A stretch of DNA of 64,000 bases from contig NC_080672.1 in NCBI RefSeq assembly GCF_030247195.1, forward strand, positions 91,832,113 through 91,896,112, given 5' to 3'. The stretch comes from Topomyia yanbarensis (Eukaryota > Arthropoda > Insecta > Diptera > Culicidae). Positions 56,901-64,000 of the stretch are shown piece after piece. The notes beneath the pieces are model-generated. The model saw only the letters and a program-made list of their open reading frames with translations, had not been told where the DNA came from and did no database searches. The first letter of the stretch is position 1. Each line of letters starts with the position of its first letter. A program made the position numbers and the translations under genes.

Positions 56901-57549
56901 CTCTATTTTGATTTTGACATTAGCTCTTCAGTTATAAACGACGACGTCTACGTCAGAGGCTGATTTTAGACAGAATTCTGTGCAGGAGTTGTATATGGCA
57001 ACCGAAAGGATATTTTCAAGAATATAAAACTGTCAAAGTTAGCTAAAAATATCTGGTTTGGCAGAGAATCTGTACCTATAGCTTGAAAAGCAATCTATTC
57101 ATTACAACCCACACCGAACACAACAAAATTTACGCGAACGAGTGTCATGAAAAACATCTTTCTTTTCCTGAATCAACACGATTGATCCCTGCTGTTTTGG
57201 GGGACTTCGGCTCCCGTCATTACAGCAAAAGACTCTGAAACGGTATTCCAGCAAAAAATGGAACTCTGCTCAATCGAAAAATATTAGATTAAGCGGAATC
57301 TGAAGCAAACCCATAAAACTGTTGAACGAGAAGGACGAGAAGGTTGTACAGAATTTTACGGCCAGAGTTAAACGAAAGGCCCGTCCATTTGTATTGGATT
57401 AACCGGAAGCTTTGCAGAATATTTTTTCTTCATTTTATATTTATTGACCTTCAAAATGCACAACGATTTCTTTTTTTTCGGTGGTATACAATAAGGAAAT
57501 CAGATCGAACTGGTAAATTAAACGGAAGCAATGATGTGAAAAAAATCCA

Positions 57550-57622
57550 CCCAGAGGCAGGATTCGAACCTGCAACCCTTGGGACTCCGGCCCAATGCAT
57601 TAACCTTTGTGTTATCCCTGGG
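57550..57622 (-). pseudogene. tRNA-like sequence (SINE head or tRNA pseudogene)
   Basis: Read on the minus strand, 73 nt begin CCCAGGG and end CTCTGGG, pairing as a 7-bp acceptor stem. TTGGG-CCGGAGT-CCCAA forms an anticodon stem with GGA in the anticodon position, and GCAGG-TTCGAAT-CCTGC is a perfect T arm with B box. The D arm does not pair well, position 33 is C instead of T, and the variable arm is short although GGA would be serine. Sequence continuing to about 57470 (TTTTTTTCACATC ... ATACCACCG) could be a SINE body. Not a functional tRNA gene in my reading. Confidence 0.5.
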
Positions 57623-57899
57623 TTATGATCACGTCCCAGGAGAACACATGACTATCGCATTTGTGGCACTGATCGTACCACTGCCTCTGGAGAGAGAGAC
57701 CACACACAACAAATTTTATCAATATACACTGAAACCTCCATTTACGAATTCTTTTTTTACGTGATATTCGATTTATGTAACATTTTTACGAGCCAAATTC
57801 TAAATAACGAACTATTTTTTACAAACCAAGTTCGTTTTTAGTACGTACAATACAGTATGAAGTTCTATACAATTTGACTTATTCTTAGCTAACAGTTAC

Positions 57900-59045
57900 T
57901 AATAGAAGTTTGGTATTTTTGGAATTGGGTTGACGAGTGCATGACGGAAATCGATATCTGAAGCCATATTGAAATCCAAGATTACGACTTGTGGTTTACA
58001 TAAAATCTCCATAACCTCAACAAGATGAGTATTTTTGCTATTAGCTTGACGAGTGCAGAACGGAAATCGATGTCTAAAGCCTATTTGGAATCCAAGACGG
58101 CAACTTCCGGCTTAAATAAAGTCTTCAACCTCAACAACATAGGTATTTTCGGAATGAGGTTGACGAGTTGATGACGGAAATCGAGGACTGAAGCCATTTT
58201 GAAATCCAAGTCTCCATAACCTTAACAATATGGGTATTTTCGTAATAGGATTGACAAGTACGTAACAGAAATTGATATCTAAAGCCATTTTTAAATCCAA
58301 GATGCTAACTTCCGGTTTAGATAAATTATCTATTACTTCAACAATATGGGTACTTTCGCATTGTGGTTGACGAGTAGATGATGGAAACCGATATCTCAAT
58401 CCATTTTGAAATCCGAAATGGTGACTTCTGGTTTAGATGTTTTCGGAATGGGTTGATGAGCACCTGACGGAAATCGATGCCTGAAGCTATTTCGAAATTC
58501 AAGATGACAAATTCCAGTTTTGATAAATACTCTATAATCTGAATAATAGGGGCATTTTCAGAATCGGACAATTATAGAGTGGAAATAAATATAGAAATTA
58601 GTGATGATGTGGATATAGAAAAGTTAGCTCATCCGGAAGTTTCTGTCTTGGGCTCCAAAATGGCGTCGTTCGTCAATTTTCGTCATCTACTCGTTCAGCC
58701 CATTTCAAAAATACCCCAATACAACACTTCGCTCAACTGGAAGTTGCCATCTTGGATTTCAAAATGGCATCAGACTACAATTTCCATCATCTACTCGTCC
58801 AGCCCGTTCCAAAAACACCCATATTGTTAGGTTTATCAAGGATATTGCTCAACCAGAGGTCGCCATCTTCGATTACTAAATGTTTCAAACAAATATTGAT
58901 AATATTTCTGAACCGGAAGTTGCCATCTTGGATTTCAAAAAGATTCCAATAGTATATTTTCAACATCTACTTGTCAAGCCCGTTCCAAAAATTGTGCATA
59001 TTGTTAGGGTTATCGAGAATATTGCTCAACTAACGAATTTTAATA
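57900..59045. repeat. Head-to-head array of about 90-115 bp units
   Basis: From 57900 to about 58560 a unit recurs with GGTTGACGAGT, ATGACGGAAATCGAT, GAAGCCATTTTGAAATCCAAG, CTTCCGG and AACAATATGGGTATTTTCG (unit starts near 57930, 58045, 58160, 58250, 58365 and 58453). From about 58610 to 59045 the same unit continues in the opposite orientation (CCATCTTGGATTTCAAAATG, TCATCTACTCGT.CAGCCC, CATATTGTTAGG). The orientation switch is near 58560-58610. The frames reading EVAILDFKMA or similar come from the unit and are probably not protein genes. A 45-bp motif (TTTTTACGA...AAATTC.AAATAAC) stands in direct orientation on both sides (57787 and 59064). Confidence 0.8.
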
Positions 59046-59109
59046 GCAATGTGAAACGAACCTTTTTTACGAACTAAATTCCAAATAACAAACTCTTCTT
59101 TTACGATAT

Positions 59110-60715
59110 AAATCTCAAACATATGAGATACCCTCCCGCGAGCTCTTCTCGCGTGAGTATCGCATTTATACATTCCATCGCGTCACGTCGAGATTGAGGG
59201 CGCTCTCACTGAATCCAGTCTCACTGTCGAAGCGGATGTATGAAATAAAAATTCTAAACGCTGTTTGCTTTGTGCAGAAATCCGCACGAGAGGGTTACAC
59301 GAGAAAGCGATCGCACATAAAACGTGACCAACGGCGATTCGAACACGACTTTGCAGAGGCGTTCGGTTTATGAATCTTCATGGTTGTCTCTGGCAATTGG
59401 ATCATTTTGACTCAAGTGCAATTTTTCAAAAGGGTGTACAAATTTTAGCACTTTGAAATCGATCATCGATTTTTTTACAGCAAACCTATCCGAGAATAAG
59501 TTAAAGGAAATGCATAGCTCTGCACAGAATAATACACTGAAAATTGTAACATTTTTTATAAAATCAAAATTGTAAAAAGATTAAATTAAAAAAAACATTT
59601 CATATTTTTTTGTTTTTTGTCAACAAAAGCTATAAACGAAATATTTTAAATGTAATTGCATCATGGAGAAGAATAAGTTAAAGGAAATAAATAGTTTTGT
59701 GCAAACAAAACATACACAAAAAAAAGTTTTTTTTGCGTGGCAAAATCCTAAGTTTCCACCTTTTTTGTTTTTGTCAACAAGAGTCTTAAAAGAATGAAAA
59801 CATTGCCTGAACCGAACTTAATGAAGCGAGTTTCAAGCGAAATACCTAATGTTACCATTTGACGCTATTACTTTTGTTGTTGGATTTGCTGTTTACTTTC
59901 TGAAAACAAACCCGAAGATGATTTTACCAAAATACTACATGTTTTAATTAAATAACTTTCGAATAAAGCAGCTAAAATATCTATCAAACAAGCTACAGAT
60001 TGTCAAAATCCGTTCACGAACGGCGGAGATATTAGACATTTTATATTTTACTTTCTCGCATACCAATTTTCAATAATGAGACCGTTACATAAAGAGTATT
60101 GCTTTATTGGTATTTTGGGGGTTAAACAAAACCGATTTTGAATGTCGGGATATGAAAACAAATCTTCAAGGAATTCGATTCCGAAAACATTTTGTAAATT
60201 TAATTTAATACTGTATGAATTTAAAAATTAATATGTAAGTTCACTAAAAATTGAAAATTTACCCCTTGGATTTAGCATTGCGGTTAGCCGTGAGGTAGAT
60301 ATTGGATGATATATTAATAAACAGATCATAAAGTAATCCACCTAGTAGTGAGATAATGGATTTCTCATATGATTCATATTCATATTATACGCGCAGAGCA
60401 CCGAGTGCAACTTTATTTTTAAATCCCAACATTATACATCTCAATTTGACTTCTTTTACAATATTTAGGGTTTACTGGTCATAGCGAAAAATTGACCAGT
60501 TACATTATTTACAACAAGATTGGTAGAAATGGTAGTATAGTATAATTGTGCAGGTTCAGAAGACAAAACAATTTTTTGTCTCTGCTGTTTCCTTAAAAAT
60601 AGCTTTTGCGTTTTAAGTCATTCACGGTAACAGATTTATATATTACATCCCACTTGGCAAAGAAAATATTTGTAGTTCTGCGAAAATTTGCAAATTGTTT
60701 GTATTATGAAAATTC
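59110..60715. other. Unassigned sequence
   Basis: The first 250 bp are GC-richer (GAGATACCCTCCCGCGAGC ... GGCGATTCGAACACG) but show no gene. The rest is AT-rich without frames or repeat ends, apart from a loose duplication of TTTTTGTCAACAA.AG with AAGTTAAAGGAAAT between 59500 and 59780. Confidence 0.4.
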
Positions 60716-60717
60716 TA

Positions 60718-61073
60718 TAAGGGATGATCCATAAATGACGTAGCATTTTTTGAGTAATTTTTAACACCCCCCCTCCCCCATCGTAGCATTTCATAACAAA
60801 ATTCCATATACCCCCCTGATAATTACGTAGCTTGACGGTAACCCTCACCCCCCCCCCCTCGTTATCCCCGTAAATTTTTTAAAAAAAATCAAAAACGATA
60901 TTAGTTAGATGAAATGGGCAAGATTGTCGTGACATCAGGTCAACCCCTATTCCCCTTTAAAAAAGCTACGTAGCATGACATGACCCCCTACCCCCCTGTC
61001 GTCACACATCGTCACAAAATACAAAACTCCCCCCTCCCCCATATAATGCTACGTCATTTATGGATGGTCCCTA
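60718..61073. mobile_element. MITE with CATAAATGACGTAGCAT ends
   Basis: The left end AGGGATGATCCATAAATGACGTAGCAT and the right end, inverted, AGGGACCATCCATAAATGACGTAGCAT match over 27 positions with two differences. The interior (about 300 bp) is C-rich on the plus strand (CCCCCCCTCCCC), with ACGTAGC words repeated. No transposase frame is present. The superfamily is not assigned because the target duplication is unclear. Confidence 0.8.
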
Positions 61074-62155
61074 ACTATTTAATGTTCAAACACTGTTTCT
61101 GAAGATGAAGGGATATCCCCTCGAAACGTTGCAGTATGGGAAGGCATGTGGCCAAAAATCGAACCTTACATAAACTCCATTTTAATTACGAAACTCCTCG
61201 CGATCTCAGAAAAATATTTGGCTTAATGGGTAATATAAATATTTGAAGATAAAAATTTTGAAAAGCAGCATTCCACGTGTTTTTTTTAACTCCTCGTATC
61301 TCTATTGAATTTTGAATGAAACATATGTCCAAATATGTCACTTTGAAACTTAAAATACCTTTTTTGTGATGATATAGTACGATCATTGAATCCTAACAAA
61401 GACCCCCTAATCTCTCGACTCGAGATGCAGGTATAATGTTTCTTCTAACTTATAGGGAAGGTTTTAGTTGTCCATATTTGCTCTATACTGAGAACGCCTC
61501 AATTGAAGTTTCAATCGCGGTCACAATTGGTAGTCTTTTTCATGATGTTGATTTGTATAGGACTCATTAATTTATATCTCCGGAAGGAGAATTCCGATCG
61601 AAACAATTCGCAAGCTATAAGGATAACTGCAAAGAGACTGCATTGTAATCGACTAAATGTGCGGGTTTTGTTCTATCGACAATAATATAATCGACAACAT
61701 AGCCTAGACACTGCAAACTCCATTCTATTTACATCAATGTAAATTAATACTTTGACACCGTCAAGAACAAAAGAACGGAAAAGAAAAGGTCAAAACAGAT
61801 AAGAAACACAAAAAGGTACATTGTACATTAATCAGCCATACTCTAGATAATGGGATTTTTCCAAACATTTCAGGACTTTCTATAACGATGGTTCTCAAAG
61901 TCCGTTACAGTTCGTTTTATTGATTTACTTTATTTAAATCATTTTTATTATATTAATTAATTCTTTCAGTTTATTTATTTCATGGATTTTATTCGTTTTG
62001 CTTAATTTATTCATTTCGAATATATATGACTGCTTCTAAATTTATGGTAATTTCATTTAAGTCATTAATTTCGTTCAGCATTCCCTTTATTCATTTTGGT
62101 CTTATGGGTTCATTTTATCTATTGTATTCGTTTCTTTCTTTGGATTCATTCTGAT
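61074..62155. other. Unassigned AT-rich sequence
   Basis: A TTCAT/TTATT-rich patch lies at 61915-62160. No gene is supported. Confidence 0.4.
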
Positions 62156-62159
62156 TAAA

Positions 62160-62340
62160 TTAGTTATGCAATTTGCGTTTCGACTTCGTTTCATCAGAAT
62201 CCGACACTAACTTAGTGCTCGGACTAAGCTAGCGCCGGATTGTTGTGATATTTGTGTTCCTGAGCAAACCCCTAGTCAAGCGTGAGGGAACATGAAAGGC
62301 GCATTTCAAATGAAATGTTGAAAGGCGCATTTCAAATGAA
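62160..62340 (+). mobile_element. MITE half, GCGTTTCGACTTCG family
   Basis: TGCAATTTGCGTTTCGACTTC, CATCAGAATCCGACACTAAC and GGACTAAGCTAGCGCCGGAT match the left end at 2458 and 32965. After it, GAAAGGCGCATTTCAAATGAAA is tandemly repeated twice (62294 and 62319). The right end is absent. Confidence 0.75.
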
Positions 62341-62555
62341 ACGTATATGCTTGATATAAAATGAAACAAAGCAACCTGGTTTTCCAACTGCGCTTGTGGA
62401 ACGTAATTTTTTTTGAACTACCATTTGGCGTTGGAAATTATTTGAGTATTAGAATAGTTGTGATAAATAACGTAGCTACAGTTGATTGTATCCAGTAACC
62501 GAACAAAGGAGTTAGAAAAAAAGTTAATGTTTGTAAGACCGATTTCAAAAAATTA

Positions 62556-62952
62556 GGTAATTGTCTAGTTTAGAGACTTTAGTGATAAAGGTCCAATTTT
62601 AAAACGGATTTTTGCCAAAACGTTGTATTTTAACCTAAATAAACCGAATCCGAGAGCGGAAATGTAACATTATTAACCAAAGTTTGGTAAACTGAAAAAA
62701 AATAAGTTGTGCTTACTAATACTCTGGCAGTGCTTTGACAATTGGCAAATACAGGTTCGCTTGCAATTCCAACTACGGGTTAATCGATGCCTCGTCCAAC
62801 GGATCAACTTAGTTTTTCAGTTTACCAAACTTTGGTTAATCATTTTACATTTCCGCTCTCGGATTCGGTTTATTTAGGTTAAAATACACCGTTTTGGCAT
62901 AAATTCGTATATTGGACCTCTGTCACTAAAGTCTCTAAACTAGACAATTACC
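62556..62952. mobile_element. Foldback element upstream of the heptad-repeat ORF
   Basis: The arms 62556-62710 and 62805-62952 are inverted copies (GGTAATTGTCTAGTTTAGAGAC, CCTAAATAAACCGAATCCGAGA, AACCAAAGTTTGGTAAACTGAA) around a spacer of about 95 bp. Identity is high but not complete. It has no coding content and ends 83 bp before the ATG of the CTD-like gene, so it may contribute promoter sequence to that gene (inference). Confidence 0.82.
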
Positions 62953-63035
62953 AAAAATTTAAATCTTCCAGGTGTAAGTAATCAGTAATTACCGAACACA
63001 AATCCAGTGCGGAAAACGAAACACTTTCCCTTGAT

Positions 63036-63572
63036 ATGGAGAACGACAAGAAGAACGAAATCAGAACTTTGGAAGAAATGATGCGAGAAAAGCCGAAAGG
63101 ACGAAGTTCGCCTGGGCCATCAATGTCTCCACGCTCCGCGTCATCACCAAGTACATACACATCGTCCTTATCGAATAGTCAATATTACGCGCTTGCGTCT
63201 CCGACTAGTTCACATTACTCTTCAACTAGTTCACAGTACTCTTTGGCTAGTCCACATTACTGTCCAACTAGTCCATATAACTATTTCCTTCCGACAGGTC
63301 TCCAATATCCTCTGAGTAGTCCAAACTATTCTCCGAGCAGTCCAAACTATTCTCCGACTAGTCCATGCTATTCTCCGGCAAGTCCAAGCTATTCTCCGAC
63401 TAGTCCATGCTATTCTCCGGCAAGTCCATGCTATTCTCCGGCAAGTCCAAACTATTCTCCGACTAGTCCAAGCTATTCTCCGATTAGTCCACGCTATTAT
63501 CCGACTACTGGATCATATACCTCGAATTGCCGATCGTACTCTCCAGGTAAACCAGCGAGCGCGTTTGACTAG
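63036..63572 (+). CDS. Orphan RNA polymerase II CTD-like heptad-repeat protein
   Basis: The frame encodes 178 residues. Residues 1-25 are charged and possibly helical ([20 protein letters not shown]), 26-60 are Ser/Pro rich, 61-90 hold degenerate heptads (Tyr at 61, 68, 75), and 91-174 hold twelve heptads in exact register (Tyr at 91, 98, 105 ... 168) with consensus YSP(T/A)SP(S/C/N), ending [10 protein letters not shown]. This is the Rpb1 C-terminal repeat, whose Ser2 and Ser5 are CDK targets, but no polymerase domain precedes it and no signal peptide or membrane segment is seen. ATG 63036 has G at -3 and +4. The frame stays open for about 20 codons upstream without another ATG, so a spliced 5' exon is possible. 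AATAAA lies 164 bp after the stop. The 21-bp units use nearly identical codons, which points to recent expansion. Function unknown; it could be a duplicated CTD, a convergent low-complexity protein, or a non-expressed minisatellite. Confidence 0.6.
   Translation: MENDKKNEIRTLEEMMREKPKGRSSPGPSMSPRSASSPSTYTSSLSNSQYYALASPTSSHYSSTSSQYSLASPHYCPTSPYNYFLPTGLQYPLSSPNYSPSSPNYSPTSPCYSPASPSYSPTSPCYSPASPCYSPASPNYSPTSPSYSPISPRYYPTTGSYTSNCRSYSPGKPASAFD
63306..63557 (+). repeat. 21-bp coding minisatellite (12 units)
   Basis: The unit TATTCTCCGACTAGTCCAAGC repeats 12 times in frame. Central units (63348-63494) differ by only a few bases, mostly ACT/GCA (Thr/Ala) at position 4 and the last codon (Ser/Cys/Asn). 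Outer units are more diverged, the usual gradient of slippage or unequal exchange. Confidence 0.85.
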
Positions 63573-63735
63573 CCTATACTAATCCGGTGATACACATTCC
63601 ATTGAGCACGCAATATGACCCAAAATCTCCCAAATGCTTCCTCCTTCGCCATAAAATTTTAACGAACGAATACTATCTTAAAACCTTCCTAATCCTAGAA
63701 ACTGTTAGCGGTGTTAAACTTGCGTATGATTGCCT

Positions 63736-63741
63736 AATAAA
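63736..63741 (+). terminator. Polyadenylation signal AATAAA
   Basis: A canonical AATAAA lies 164 bp downstream of the stop of the heptad-repeat ORF, in the sequence CCTAATAAAGCAC. The spacing is suitable for a short 3' UTR. Such hexamers are frequent by chance in AT-rich DNA. Confidence 0.4.
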
Positions 63742-64000
63742 GCACAACTGAAAGTGGCCATACTTTATTAGTCCGAATATCCTGACCATGCGTAGACGCA
63801 TAGGTAACTGCCGTTTTGAGTCCACATCAATGACAGTTTTTTGAACTGTCGTGTGACGTTCAGCATTTATATTTTGATATTGTAGTTATAATATACAAAG
63901 TACTTACAACTTTTAACAACAAACAAAATTTTGATTGAACAAAATATTGAAACCCAAGTATCCAACTATGTCCAAACATAAATCCGGCGTTGAACAGGAA

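Noticed and set aside
58112..59077. Frames with recurring PEVAILDFKMA-like text
   Set aside because: The text is produced by the head-to-head tandem array on both strands, and each frame ends after one or two units.
1..64000. Endogenous viral element (flavivirus- or rhabdovirus-like), often found in mosquito genomes
   Set aside because: None of the open frames showed recognisable viral protein motifs; only a homology search could exclude short relics.

Overview
The window is AT-rich, intron-scale, repeat-dense animal DNA. Repeat content points to a culicine mosquito, probably Aedes: two relics of the mosquito ITmD37E (DD37E) mariner family, tRNA-headed SINEs in several copies, Jockey-, I- and R1-type LINE relics, and many hairpin-forming MITEs. 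This assignment is inference from transposon families; no housekeeping gene settles the species.

Layout. 0.4-5.8 kb: a 1.17 kb foldback element, a single arm of the same family, and two broken mariner transposases, the first interrupted by a MITE. 6.6-9.1 kb: an R1-like LINE relic on the minus strand with its repetitive 3' region. 12.9-15.1 kb: a 5'-truncated Jockey/I-superfamily LINE whose reverse transcriptase frame is fully open and which ends in 53 copies of a hexamer. 15.8-21.3 kb: a TTAA-ended MITE family, a full SINE, and a second Jockey-type LINE relic split by one of those MITEs. 22-36 kb: SINEs, a hAT MITE with a perfect 8-bp duplication, a 1.65 kb long-TIR element, and a 1.97 kb long-TIR element whose ends (CACAGTG heptamer, 5-bp duplication) look Transib-like and which carries a SINE. 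36.5-39 kb: pyrimidine-rich low-complexity DNA holding a clean piggyBac-type MITE. 39-48 kb: further SINEs and a foldback element. 49-53.7 kb: an RT-less I-type LINE relic, a mosquito interspersed repeat in two copies, and a full SINE with a 24-bp duplication. 54-59 kb: a MITE filled with a Gcgtaaa minisatellite, and a head-to-head array of about 90-115 bp units. 60.7-63 kb: further hairpin MITEs.

The one open frame that looks like a host-type gene rather than a transposon is at 63036-63572. It encodes a 178-residue protein ending in 12 consecutive heptads in perfect register that match the RNA polymerase II CTD repeat (YSPTSPS), without any polymerase domain, followed by an AATAAA signal. 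It is the best candidate for something undescribed. Apart from it, the genes do not form a pathway: the window is essentially a layered record of transposon insertion, deletion and nesting, and several layers can be ordered in time from target-site duplications.
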